Notes under the pieces: generated by a model
What the model was told of the DNA's origin: nothing
The model's input: only the letters and a program-made list of their open reading frames with translations
Databases searched by the model: none
Origin: Setophaga petechia
Taxonomy: Eukaryota > Chordata > Aves > Passeriformes > Parulidae
Reading direction: 5' to 3'
Assembly (NCBI GenBank): GCA_024362935.1
Contig: JANCRA010000014.1
Span: forward strand, 10,905,258 to 10,969,257
Length of the DNA: 64,000 nt
Program-made: the position numbers and the translations under genes
In this document: piece after piece, positions 48,606 to 61,362 of the stretch
Numbering within the stretch: position 1 is the stretch's first letter
How the letters are laid out: the number at the start of each line of letters is the position of its first letter

Positions 48606-49832
48606 CTGAAAACAAAAGGCTTTGTATTTCACTGCCAATCCCTGGAGCCATCAAGTTCTATATAGGTGGAAAAACTTTAATAACACAAGGCTGACAGCCT
48701 TTAAGACTTAAGTCATGAACTTATGTAAGCATCTGCTCACTTACACTCATGGTATGACACGACCAGTGCCGTTTGTCTGGGTAAACTATTTAAGTTACCC
48801 TCTGTTTTGTCACCATTGGCAATGCATGCAGATTATTTCACACACCTCCAAATTAAATATTTAATTCAGCATTATGATAGGTAAAGCTGTGACTATAATG
48901 ATAATAAAAATCATTAAAGTCTTGTTTGGATAAGGCTTCTATTTTTTTACAGAAAAGAGAATTCTGTCTTCAGACCATTTTAATTTTCAATATCTAGTTT
49001 TACACATAGTTTTGAGTTCACAATAAGTTTGCCAGTATTTAATGGATGTTACATACCATGACATTAGCACATTTTGCTGAAGGCAAAGCAAAGAATAGAT
49101 GGATACTCCAGAAGAATGTAAGTAAAATAAATCTATGATAATTTTTCATTCACTGGACCACTCACACCTTATCCCTAGTTTGTAACACCAGGTCTTTATC
49201 TAATATGGGCAGCTAGAGAGCACATACTGTGTTCAGTAAAACACATTGAACTCTCCCAGCCTTTCTCCTTTTCCCCTGCCTCTGGTAGACCATTCTCTCC
49301 TACAGAAAGGATGACAGCAGATGCTAATGCTACTTTGTGCTTCAACTGTCTGATGATGTGGCTAACACTTGGTCTCCACAGATTATAAATTTGTCACCTC
49401 TGTGATCTAGTCAATCTCCAGTACCCTGCAGCCTGGAAACGCAATAATCTCCATTTCCAGCATTCAGGTCTCCCAAAGGTAGTGAACAAATCATTGTCAA
49501 GCCACTGGAAAAACAACACTATCTATCTTTCTTGTACTGCAATTATGAAAGCTTACATAAATAAGGAAATGTCACCCATGCTGACTTTAAAAGCCTGTCC
49601 AAGTAAAACCAAACATAAAAATCATAAATAACTGAATAATCTCTGATAGAGTAGGAAAATTCTTTATCACATTTTTTTGGAAGCTTTAATTGCACTATAA
49701 ATAAGGACTAAATTTGTGTAATTTTCCAGTTCTGGAAGAGCCATTGAATTATTGGAAAAACTCATCTAGCCCAAGAAGAAAAAAATCATTAAATCAAAAA
49801 AGAAAAATATCAAAGCAATTTCATTTGGTAGT

Positions 49833-49859
49833 TACTCAGGTATAGGATATACCTGAGTA
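49833..49859. other. perfect 11-bp inverted repeat with 5-base loop
   Basis: TACTCAGGTAT is followed by the loop AGGAT and then by the exact reverse complement ATACCTGAGTA. The stem is not an AT alternation, and a perfect stem of this length with a short loop is expected only about 0.1 times in a random window of this size. As RNA it would fold into a small hairpin. It is shorter than a microRNA precursor, and the flanking bases do not extend the stem usefully. Origin as a small foldback or palindromic duplication is possible. Confidence 0.8.
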
Positions 49860-52800
49860 GCCATCTGTCTATGGATTTCAGAAGTGAACCATTACAATTA
49901 AACTAAAATGATAAAGGAAACACTCAGAGTAAACAATCCCTACGAAGTCCCCTAATTACAGAGAGTGACACAAACAAAAGCCACACACAGACACAGAGCT
50001 GAAGTTCTGCAGCTTTTCTTAGCCTGTCCTGTAATACCATTTGGTTTAGGTTGCTACACCATGTAAGTTTTTTTGCACCACATATCTGTGTATACAGTGA
50101 CATCACAAGGTAAGAGGCAGGATTTTCTCTAAGTAGCCACAGCTTGTAAACACGTAGTATTTCCAAGGGTAAGGGGTCAAGAGAGTTTCAAAGGAGCAGC
50201 TAAACAGCAGCATTTAATCAAGCTGCATTTCCATTGTTCTGAGGAGTACTTGTACCTATTGATCCCAAGCTTGGCTGCTTCAAAGACTCCTCCATACAAG
50301 GAACACAGGTGAAAGACAGAGGCAGAAAACAGGAAGGGTCGCGAGGAGCAAAAGAAATCTGGCAATAAGCAACTGGAGAAAAGTCAAAGGTCAATGAAGG
50401 CAGCTGATGTCTAAACATAACTACAGCAGGAGACCTGACAACTTCATCCACGTTGCAGGGTTTTCTCCATTCATCTGAAAGCTGCAAGGTTGGTTTTCAG
50501 TCTGACTCAAAGCATCTTCCTGATCAACATACAGTGTTCAGGATTACTCAGCCACAATTTACTTTCTGCATATTGTCTAAATATATTTATGTTCTGAAAA
50601 CCTGGTTTAGCTTACATTGCTGGTGTTGAACAGTTTCATTTTCTTCTTTTAAGGAGCATTCACACACATCTAAAGTATGAACGTCAAAGAATCCAAATGT
50701 AATTTTCTCTTTTTCTCCTTGTGATTTCCAGAATGGTGAATGAGAATTTTGGTGTATGCTCATTGCTAACTTACTGAGACCCATTGTCCAGAGAGGACAA
50801 CTGTTAGCAAAAACACACTGGAGATCATACAGCTGTATGTACTGAGATCCTTACTAACATCAGAAACATGGATACTGGATTCCACAACATGGAAAACAAA
50901 AAAAAAATATCTGCCATTCTCATGCTACACAAAACAACCACAAGTCTTAAACAACACAAATACTTCCCCCCACTCTCTGACACACTTTGATACCTCTGTA
51001 GGATGCAAAATCTTGGGAACTGGTGTAGCTCCTATTGTAGGATTCTCTGAAGAGTTCACATTATTTCATATACTTATCATCCAGCCAGGTGTGTGAGAGT
51101 TAAAAAAATTGCATATTTTTCAACCAGTCTTTGAACTGGTATTATCACATTTGATTTGAAAAAAAAGCATTCATGAGTTCCTGGAAATGCACAAAGCCTG
51201 TGACAGAAAGGAAAGAAAAGCTCTGATTTTGCCAAAGCTCATGTTTACTTCTTAACCCATCCACATTTTCTCTGCTACAGAGGAAACATGGTCCCTCTTT
51301 GCATCAACCTCACTTTCTCCTACTGGAGCTAAAAAGGGTAAAATCCACCTCAATTTTTCCTTAATTATGATCTAAAATTTCAAGGTATAACGAAGTTAGG
51401 CATAAGAAGAAAAAATGAACTTTTTCTTCAAAACAGAAAATAAAATACATAAAATCTTCCTCTTTGTATCTTATTTAATTAACATGTACACTATTTTAGG
51501 CTTCCACTCTAAGATTCTTCATTTTTCTTATTATAGAATTGAAGAGTGTCATTCAGATTAGGACTCAATTTCCTCACTAGGTCCTTATAATTTATATTCC
51601 TATATAAAAATCGACAGAAAAATCCAGATTTCACTGTTGAGAGCTAAGACTACCTCTGCAGTTTAAGTGTTCTTTGTAACTAGAAAAAAAATACATACCT
51701 TTAAATTGTTATGTAAAATTGTGAGATCTAAGAGGGGGTTTGACAAAGGCAAAAAATGCTGAGGAATTATAGCTCACATCTGACTTGAAACCTGAAACTA
51801 ACATGATTTGTCACAAGTAAGAGGTTCTTTTTCCATTGCCATGCAAAATGCAAGAAAATAAAAATTCTAGAAATACAGTGACCCAGTCTAGAAAATATTA
51901 TGGGTTATAGAATGACCCCATAAAAAAGAGATTTTTTTACTGTGTTATTTTAATGATTCAAGGTTATAAGTTATTGATTTTTACAAGATATAATCAATTA
52001 ACACTTTTCTGCTGTTTATCTCATGAACCAGAAGAATTTTGTGATTACTTTGGTACAGATTATTTATTGAATGTTTATTCTGCTTTCACTATGTCAATTT
52101 GTCATTAGATTATTATTTTAGAGAGAAGTTAAGATTTCAGAATTTGGATAAATAGCACAACTATGAAAATTCAACAATCATAAATAATTTTATCAAAATT
52201 TCCACTTCATGATGTCTGTCTCCAAAACTTTACATTTTCCAGTATGTGGCTGAATTTCTCCTAAGAGAAATGGTACAATTTCACTGAGGGAAATAGCAAA
52301 ATGGACATCTCAGTCTGTGTTACAATAAAACCATTTTGGACTAATACAATTTTTCCATTTGGAAACCCCATACTTTAGCAATGCTTTAACAAACCATATT
52401 TTTTCCTAGCACTCAATATTTTCAATGCAGTTAAACACTACCCTTTAAATTAATCTCTTGTTGATTTATTGAAGACAAATTAGTTTGGTAGTAAATGTAT
52501 GTCTATGAAAAATACAACAAAAACCTACTACCAGGTAAGTGCAGTATGTCATGCAAGCATTAAAGACAGTGCTATTATAACATGATACAATTTCTATTAG
52601 GAGAAATAAGATCTACAATCTTATTTAACTATAGCCCAGCTCTCTCAGGCCCTTCCTGATCAGGAAAAGTGCAACATTCTCTCTTGAAATTCAAGTACTT
52701 TGTCTTTTTCCCCTGTTTCTTTGTGATATAACAACTTTTCTGGTTCCAGTTAAAAACTAAAATAAAAAATGTCAATAACATCATCAACAGGGAAAAATAT

Positions 52801-53755
52801 TAAAGCCTTTTTAAAAAATGAATCAGGTGCAGATATTGAACTGTACTTTCTCATCCTTTGTCTCACTTTTCAAATGATAATTTCTTCCACAGTCACCATT
52901 AAATCTTGATCTATTCCAGCTCTCTGTATGGGTCATTGATTCTAGATGTACCATGGTTATTTTTAAATGTTTCCCTTTCGTAGAGAAAAAGAGGGCTGTC
53001 TAGAGCCAGATGGGTAACTTCACACTTCATTTATCAAACCCAATGCATTAGACTCCACCCTCTCTTTCCCACTATTGCTGTTAAATTTCCATATAATTTG
53101 GTAACAATTTTCATTATCATACAGTGACCCTAAAAAGTCTACCCAGGTTTGCACGGTCAGTCCAAAATTCACAGCTGTTCCCTTCACCCTGTGTTTATTA
53201 CAGTAGAATCTGAGGTTCCCCTCACTTTGTAAGCTGAACAGTGACCTTCTGTAAGCAGAGGTCAAGAAGGGGTCAGTTCAAAGGGCTAGAGCAGCTCTTT
53301 AACAGCTATAACAACCTGTCCATCAGGCACTATCATGCAGTATAAACAAATCTGGGGCTTTGGAAACTCTGGACCATTTCTGTTAACACTCAGGGGACAT
53401 TCACTGAGTCCTACCTGAAGTATTTTGGATCACTACCACTCAGAGAACAACTTGAATCCCTGGAAGACCTGCTCAGATACTTAAGATACTGATGACATCT
53501 TTGCATCACAAGTCTATGAAATGGTGAGTGCAACACTAAGCACACTGCCATGAGTTTTGGGCTGTGGAGCTGAAATAAAATCTTAGAGAGTCATTTCAGC
53601 TCATTAATAGGCATAAACACTGGTACAACTTAAAGTAAATAACACAAGAATGTGCTTTAACTGAGTAGGTACATACCAGAACAGTTCATATGCCTTTCTC
53701 TGGGAAAGGATAAATTTCCAAAAGTTCAGTCAGTTTGTGTTACCAGTTCCCAACA
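49860..53755. other. AT-rich non-coding stretch
   Basis: Minus-strand frames at 50218-50487 (a CAG acceptor before it, then a stop after 89 codons) and 53020-53265 (81 codons) have balanced amino-acid composition. They lack donors and resemble no family I know. A perfect donor at 52535 (+) has no open upstream exon. Confidence 0.55.
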
Positions 53756-53784
53756 TGTTTTTGGTTTGGGTTTTGTTTTTTTTT
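53756..53784. repeat. 29-base pure G/T tract
   Basis: G and T only, with GG and GGG steps separated by T runs. It is the plus-strand mirror of the A/C tracts elsewhere. Smaller G/T tracts of the same kind occur at 357-380 and 42204-42222. Confidence 0.85.
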
Positions 53785-54171
53785 AATGCCAAGTGTTAAT
53801 GACACAAATAAAACACAAGAAAGAACAGCATGATTACATAACTCTACAAAGACCAAGTGCAGAGTGAAGTTTTCTGCCAGCTGCCCTCCCTTCATTGACC
53901 TAAATTTCTTGAAGTTGTACTGTTCATAATCTGCTCTCTAATGCACAATGTAAGGTAATTAGAGTCATCTGTATTTCACTTCCACAGGAAAAAAATTCTA
54001 TTATCTAATCTAGCTGATCCCCTGATAGCCTGTTGAAAGTAAAGTACTGTAACCTATTGCCTGCCCTTTGACAAGTGCTAATTATTTCCTGTCCAAGCAC
54101 ATTTTTCTCATGTAATTCCAAAGTACACAATAGACTGATCTCTAAAACATGGGCAGCCCTGCTCGTAGCAC

Positions 54172-54245
54172 GGCGGACGTTTTATAACTTTCAGCACCGT
54201 GTGCTCCATGGCTGCCACAGCCAGTGTTTCATTCCAGACACCGAG
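54172..54245. other. small CpG cluster
   Basis: Six CpGs fall within about 75 bases, four of them between 54172 and 54180 (TCGTAGCACGGCGGACG). Both strands carry open frames here, one extending into a 145-codon plus-strand frame, but none has a matched acceptor and donor or a recognisable product. CpG retention hints at hypomethylation or selection, or at recent GC-biased change. Confidence 0.4.
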
Positions 54246-54828
54246 CTGAGGCTTTGATGGAGCCAAGTGAGGTGTATGGTAACAGCCTCTTTATGCAGAT
54301 CATATGGATGAGACTCCCAGATAGGTCACTGGGATGGGAAACATCAAATAGAAAGAAAAAGGATTATGGATATTTAATACTCAAAGGACACTTTCTTTCG
54401 GAACTTTCAAGGCACAATGCTCTTGAAATTTTCTTTCAGGTGTTTAGTTTTAAGAAGGCCTGCACTTCGTCTGCCTGTGCCTCTGCCACCCCCAAGAGCA
54501 GCAGCTTTGCTGTGTCAGGGGCTGGGCTACGTCTCCAGCTGCAGCCCTGGCTCCAGCCCCGGAGCTCCCTGCGAGCAGCAAGTGGGGCCAGGCACTCTGA
54601 AACCCACAGCTCTTCTAAATTACTCACTGCTGCCATGATTGCTGATGACTTGGTGCATTAGGAAATCACTGTCAGACAAATGAACTCTAAAAAGGTGTTC
54701 CACTCATTAGGAGCTTTCTATTCTGCTTCATAACGAAGATGCGCTCGTCCCAAGGAAAAGCTTTGATTTCCTCTGTTTCCAACATAGCTAAAACATTTGC
54801 ATTATTTAGTAAGCATGGTGATGGAAGG

Positions 54829-54870
54829 CAAAAAAACCAAACAAACACCCCCCCAAAAAACAAAAAAAAA
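54829..54870. repeat. 42-base pure A/C tract
   Basis: A and C only, with a C7 run in the middle, then A6-C-A9. A further A-rich stretch continues to about 54900 but is no longer pure. Confidence 0.9.
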
Positions 54871-56147
54871 TCCCCAACCAATTGAAAAAAATTATAAAAA
54901 CCCCTATAAAGCCACCATTAAAAAATCCATTAAAACTGTTCAAGAAGAAAAATGTAAATCCCACATGACAATATGGAAAATATTTTAGAGCCAACTTACT
55001 CTGAAATCTTAAAAAAGTAGCACACATTCCATACTCACTGGAACACAAGCTTATTAAGCACAACATATCATTTGTAAATTATTTATGTGTAATTATGTTC
55101 AATCTTTATGTAAAGTTTCTAAAATGTTTCAGCTTCATTTGCTGTAATTATTTGGAGCAGAAAAGATACCCAAGTGTCAGACCCAAAATCTGCAGATAAC
55201 ATTTTAAAAGCAATCTCAGAGTCTTCAGGAACTACACCAGCAAAATGCAAGAGATGTCCTTTTACTTTAAATAGTGCAGGTAAAAAAATCATGCCAGTTA
55301 AATGCTGAATTTAAATAACAAAAATCTGATTTAAAAATACTTTTGACTAAAAACTGTATTTAATTTTAAGAAAGAAACATCTCTGGTTTTAAGCAAAAGC
55401 TGGATATTTGGCAGAAAAAATTCACAGACTGCTAGATATTTTATATCAATATCAAATAAGGAAATAATAGATTACAAAATAGGTATAAACCTATAGCTTT
55501 TAGACATTGGAGTGAAAAAAGGTGGCATCAACTCATTTAGCAGCCTAAGAGAAGGACAATGTGGAACATGGTGGAAATCCTCTTTCATTCACCTGTTTCT
55601 GAATAAACTAAAAGTATGACATATCTGTTGCTTCAGAAATGCATTCAGCTGATTACATTCCAGCAACACAAACCTTTCTAAACACAAACATAAACAGTTT
55701 TAAACGCTGCTGATAGCACCTCCTGATCCCTGGCAGTGAGCTCTCTTCAAGGACTCAGGTACAGTAAAGCATGACATGAACTCCAGCAGTTCACACACGT
55801 GTGCCCATCTCGCCCAACACCACCCAGTAACTCCGGCAGGACACCACAGGGAGATGTGAGGGGCACGAGCCAAGAATTGCAGTTTTAGCAGAGCATTCCA
55901 GAAAGGGCATGGCTCATGTTGTCAGCAATAGCTGCAAAACCTGAGGGCGTTTTAGGTGGCACCACTCCTCAGATCTGAGGGCTGCCTACCATGCTGTTAT
56001 CAGTAGCCTGTACTGTATGAGAGCAGCCTACCCACAGAAACATGGACTATCCCATGCAAGGAAATACTGTTTGAACAGTGAAAATTAAAAAAAAAAATTT
56101 AAAGTAACTCTTCCTCACTCCAGGGGATTTATAGGAGTACTTCTCAC

Positions 56148-56272
56148 CTTGCTGTCCATTCTTTACGAAGCTTTTGTCTCTCCTTAAGCAGGAGCAGGAA
56201 GCAGCTGATGGTCTCATTCCTTTGTTCCTCAATTTGTTGCTCTTTTCTCACCTCAGAGAGGACCAGACTTGT
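56148..56272 (-). other. possible coding exon (minus strand), unrecognised
   Basis: On the minus strand a strong acceptor (TGTGTTTCCTCCCTTTAAG) precedes 125 bases that end at a strong donor (AAG|GTGAGA). Only one frame is open throughout. It encodes 41 residues starting TSLVLSEVRKEQQIEEQ and containing LLLLKERQKLRKEW, charged and heptad-like enough for a coiled coil. An internal donor after CTCTGAG would give a 21-base micro-exon instead. Against it: purine-rich DNA yields K/E/R-rich peptides by chance, no neighbouring exon was found on this strand, and I cannot match the peptide to a family. Confidence 0.3.
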
Positions 56273-59200
56273 CTTAAAGGGAGGAAACACATAAAAATTA
56301 TAATCTAGAAATAGGAAACAATGTGTAAAATTAATAAAAAGCCCATAAGCAAATAAGGACAGTAAATCAATAGCTTTTTTATTACAGTTCCATTGCTGAC
56401 AAATCAATACAGCAAATGATGGTTAGAAATGGCCACCATATATTTGGTATTTAATCAATATACATGGCACATAAGGTAAACCTTAAAATCTCATTGCCTT
56501 AAGTATCACACTAAGACACTGTGCATTCTAGCCCACATTTTCTTGAGGCATAGTTATTTTCTAAATATTATCTTGTATCAAATAATATCAGAAGTATTTT
56601 CCTCAATGTAGCATTTGTTTGGGGGACTTCACCCTCCCCTTTGCTCCTTGGTAAAGCTGTTGAAAAAAATACCTGTTTGTACTGAATGGAATTTCTGCTG
56701 ATGTCCACATGCTCTCTTTATCATTAAATACTCCAAATAAACAAGTAATAAAGTCTTTTCACATATGGAACAAATTAAAAACTGCTCAAAAATATACATA
56801 TATACATGTAATGGATTTAAATAATCTGTGAAGCAGGATGACACTCAGTCTCTGCAGATCAAATGTTACTGGCCTTCCCAAACATTGTGCTGACAGTTAA
56901 TGTTGATGTAAGAGAACAGGGGATGTTCTTATCCCTCATCCTCCCACCAAGCTAACTCCAGCTCCCTCACTCCATCTTTTCCTACTCACTCCTGCACCAT
57001 TTTTCGTCTTCTTTCCCTGCACTTCCCCATGTCTGCCCAGCTGGGAAGGAAATGGTTGATGCTGAGCTACCAACCAGTCCTCTATCCACCAGTGCCCACA
57101 TGCTCCTCCATGTGCAGAAGTGTTTCCATGGCAGAGACTGAGAGTCTTTTCCTCAAGTGAAGATATTATATTGCCTTTTTCACCTTAATCAGTCTCTAAT
57201 AGAAATGGAATTATTTTTTATATTCTAAACTCCAGTCACATGTTCTGCAAACGTATCAAATCATCTAAATGTTTTTGGGAAGGACGAAAGAACAGATGGA
57301 ATTCTTGCACAAACCTGTTTTCTTTTCACAGAAAAGGAGGCAAAAAAAAAAGTTTCTGACCTGGGAAGTTGTGCATGTGAGTCTGAAAACACAGCCAAAC
57401 AAAAACAAGAGTTGCAATTCCTATTCCCACCATAACCTGCCTCATTGGAACAATGTGACAAAACACACGAAATTTTGCCTCCTCCTCAACATCACATACC
57501 ATTACATTCTGTCCTGCTCAACTAATATTGCTCTGGGAATTCTGTGAGAGAAATTGTTATTATCTCTAATTTGTGAAAAAAGAGATGTATCCTCTTTCTG
57601 ACAGGTTTTTGGTTTTTTTCCACAAGGAACAGTAACACACAGATAATACATTTCTTAAGCTATGTAAAGTAGGAGAAGCATTGTTACTGCTATGGTCAAT
57701 CCAAGACAGAAGCATGAGGGTTCACAGAAACTGAAAATAACTTTATTGCACCAGCATCACAAGTGAAGAACAAAAAGCATCTTTCTCCCCACCTCCCAGC
57801 TCTACCAGTTGGCCTACCAAAAGGCATTAGCCCATCATGTGGGACTTAAACATCAAAAAGAACATTTTCTTGTAAAAACTCCAAATGTTCAAATCTCTGT
57901 CTGTACAGATCACATTCTTGACCCTGCTTTGACATTACAAAGCAAACAAAAAGCCAGAGAGCATTTTCAGATAAGGATTCCATGACATGGGTTTCCCTTG
58001 CACTGACCTACAACATCTTTTCCACAAGCTCCAATATCCGCCAACTTCAACAATCCTGACCTTAGAGCCTCATTTCCAGCAGCTGCACAGTTTGAAGCAG
58101 GATTTGAGAGAGGACTTCAGCAAGTGAAACACACTCACATGAGCTAATGTACATCCTTTAATAGAAATTTAAAGAAATTTTTGAAGTGAAAATTAATGCT
58201 CCTTGTCATTCACAATAAATACACCTTAGGCTTTAACTTTTATATTTATCATGTACAAGACTGGACAGAGCACTACAACCAGAGTTTACCCCTGTATTAT
58301 AGGATGATCAGACTGTAGCCATACAGCAAGGCCACAGTCCACCAAGATTTCCCTTTCAGAATGTTTGTATGGTCATTTTATTCACAGAGAGACAGGAAAA
58401 TCCACCGGTGATGGTGAGATGTCTGCTTCTTCCCAAAACTTCAGCAAAGTCCCAAGTTTAATGATGCCATGCCCCACAAAGCTAAAAGTACAGTTATTTG
58501 CTGCAACAAACATCAAGATCTCCTAAATAAATTATTCAGAAAGTGCAGAGCATGGAAAAATGGGAGTTGCTAAAGAATTTTCAGTGAAAATCTGATGAAA
58601 AGATGATGTCAATAGAGTATTATCAGTCAGAGATGATGTGTGATCACTTCTCCAAGTATTCACCATCACACTGTATGTGATATGGCATGAATTCTGTTGA
58701 CCTGGTCAAATTGCAAGTTTGGTCCTGAGTTTCATTAAGTAAAGTCCCCTCCATCTACAGAAATATCATAATTCCAGAAACTGAACATAATTTATTTTTT
58801 CCTGAGAATATAATTATATTGCTCCAGCCTTCTGTTAACACCTTTCATTTATGTGGTGATGTACATGGCTCAAGTCAAATGCATAGTTTGACACTGACAT
58901 CATAAACGCTTCTTTATTGAGCCCTGTGAGTACAGTCACAGCTACCTGCAGGGTGAAATAGTATTATTAAACAACATACAACAACAATACACAGCAATTT
59001 AACTGATTTACTTGTTTTCTAACAGTGCTGAAAGGGCAGTAAGGTCACCTGGAATGCCAGTGCACGGCTTGATGTGTAGCTTTTATAGAGGCATTTCTTA
59101 ATAACTCGTGATTCTTAAAATCGCAATAAAAATCTCGAATTGTAACAAATAAAGTAGCATTCTGAGTAAAATAATATTATAAAGCATGTTCCTTTGAAAG

Positions 59201-59962
59201 TTGTCTTTTCCATGTAACTTGGTTTTGGATTTATTTTTAACAAGGGGATTCAATATATATTTCGACTGATAAAGGTCAAGGGTTCAAGAAACTCGGTCAA
59301 AGATGTTATCAGCTGGGAAAGCCATTTCCTCACATCAACACTGATAAAAACCCATCAGAAACCTGGCTGATACAACCCCTGCTCCAAAGAGCAGGAATGA
59401 CCTTCTTTTGAACATCACTACAGTTGCACATCCCATCAAAGAAAATCTGATCTTGTGTCTCAGTTCTTTTAATGACAGATAATTGCCTGCAGAGGCCCCC
59501 TTTGCCCAATGCTGAGTGAAGCCTTCACAATTCTGAACTGGACTCAGCACTGACTCAGGGGTTTTCAGCACACTTGGGACTGCAGGACAGTAGAATAAAT
59601 AAACAATGCAACCAGCCCTACAGCCTGTCTTATCTCATCCTTGTGTTCACAGAGATTCTTGAGGGTGGTAATGTTTACAAACTGGTGAAACTTTCTTTCT
59701 TCTGCTTCCTGAGCTGTCAGAAAATATATCCTGGACAACCTAAGCAAGGACATTACACAAATTGCTTATCACTTGTGGGAAGCAACTCCTTGTCTCATTG
59801 GCCAGCATGCCTCTTTAATAAGCAATACTATGAGTATTTTCAGTAAATCTTACCCAATTCTCCTTACAGATCTATTAGTGTATTTAGGGCTTTCCTAGTA
59901 AAACCCAAATGGCACAAGTCTTAAAAACACACAACTCACCTCTCAAAAAGCCTAGAGCTATG
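56273..59962. other. AT-rich non-coding stretch
   Basis: No gene recognised. A 78-codon minus frame at 59335-59571 has protein-like composition without splice support. A pyrimidine-rich stretch at 56930-57050 is not a repeat. Confidence 0.55.
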
Positions 59963-60001
59963 TACACACACACACACATATGTGTATGTATGTACACATG
60001 T
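59963..60001. repeat. (CA)8 microsatellite with TG/TATG tail
   Basis: Eight CA units run straight into ATATGTGTATGTATGTACACATGTA, so the right half is an imperfect inverted copy of the left. A CA array that becomes TG-rich can form a hairpin or Z-DNA. Likely polymorphic. Confidence 0.9.
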
Positions 60002-61287
60002 ATCAGCAGCAAATCCAGCCTTTTACATTAAACGTAGTATTTAGGAAACTGTACTCTTTGCCTTCCTCCTGGTACAGCAACAGAACTAAATTTAGGCATA
60101 TCAGGCAAGAGCCATCAGAGCATCTTCTCTCGCTATGTAAGAAAGGAAGGTTCTAAGATCAGATTTTGAGAGACCAACACCCTATTTCCCTCATTATCAC
60201 CAACAACATATATCAGTGAAAGAGGACTGAATAGAAGCTGTTATAACCAAGTCTTTCCATTCACCCAGGATATACACACAAAATTAGATACATAACAAAG
60301 CCAATCTAGGTATTATAATAGGTTTACAATATGTTTCCTTAGATATGCAGCAGAAGAAACTGTTTTAACATCCATAGGCCACTAGCCTGCTGAACTGTGT
60401 GTCCTGGGTGAATATCACAACATGCCTACAGACAAGCAAGAAAACCAACATCTAAACACTCCAAACCCCATATTGGTGCATTTTCAATCTTATAAAGCTA
60501 GATTTTTTTCCTTCCTTCAATACAGACCTCATGAGGAGTCAGACATAAGGTTAGAAACACTGTATATCTGGAGACATGAAGCTTAGTGTTCTGTCAAACA
60601 AATTAGCCTTCAGTCTGAACTAAAGTGGCACTTGGGACAGTTTGCCTCTTGATCCTACTTTGTTGGGCCAACAAATCAGATTTTTCACTCCAAGTTAAGA
60701 TTTAATTTACTCACCACCAGTTAAAATAGGATAAAGTTCTGAATCTTTACCAACCACTTCTACTTTAACATAGCAGTCATCTCTAAAAAAATTATAACTA
60801 ATACAGAAAGGGAAAAAAAGGAAAAAATCTGTAAACACAGCTAAAATGTTATTCTGTATTTTCCCTGTTATTTTTGTCATTTTATTTGCTTTCAGTGAAA
60901 GAAGTTTCCTGATGAAATTCTATGAAACTAGAACATGGTCCCTTTTAGAGGGGAGGGAAAAAGAACCTGAAATCTATTAGGCCACGTTAATTTAACATGT
61001 TGTAACTCCTCCATGATAAAAAAAGCTAGTAATTGATTACAAAATCCTGCTCATTTCTTCCCTACTTTTAAAATTTCTACTTAAAATACGAGCAAACGTG
61101 CCCATGTTCATTGATACAATGGAAACAGCCAGCATGGTTTAAGTTATCACCCAGTAATTTGGGCACATTAAACCCAATTCTCTGCCTTTTGTTTATTAAT
61201 TCACTATGCCAGATATCACAGTTTCACTCAGCAACCCTCATGTTCTGGATGATATTGAAAAATGAGTCATGTTTGTCAAAGAAAGTT

Positions 61288-61300
61288 AAAAAAAAAAAAA
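61288..61300. repeat. A13 homopolymer
   Basis: Uninterrupted run of 13 A, 35 bases upstream of the GC-rich hairpin at 61335. Confidence 0.95.
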
Positions 61301-61334
61301 GGTAAAGAGGAAAAAAGTGTTGTTTATAGAAGCC

Positions 61335-61362
61335 AGCTGCTCTGGCTTCGGCGCCAGCAGCT
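61335..61362. other. GC-rich hairpin with UUCG-containing loop
   Basis: The left arm AGCTGCT, a two-base bulge (CT), then GGC pairs with the right arm GCCAGCAGCT. The loop TTCGGC offers a C(UUCG)G tetraloop in an alternative pairing. The block is a small GC island between an A13 run and ordinary AT-rich DNA. No gene context suggests a terminator or structured RNA role. Confidence 0.6.

Noticed and set aside
49741..49790. Possible third CR1 3' end (TTGGAAAAACTCATCTAGCCC)
   Set aside because: The resemblance is limited to about 20 loosely matching bases and lacks the terminal ATTCTATG-type repeat.
50218..50487. 89-codon minus-strand frame after a CAG acceptor
   Set aside because: The acceptor is only fair and the frame simply ends in a stop. 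Nothing ties it to a transcript.
53020..53265. 81-codon minus-strand frame with balanced composition
   Set aside because: No splice sites and no similarity I can name; about as long as many chance frames here.
54224..54661. 145-codon plus-strand frame
   Set aside because: Crosses AT-rich and GC-rich parts with different codon texture and matches no family I know. The opposite strand is also open.
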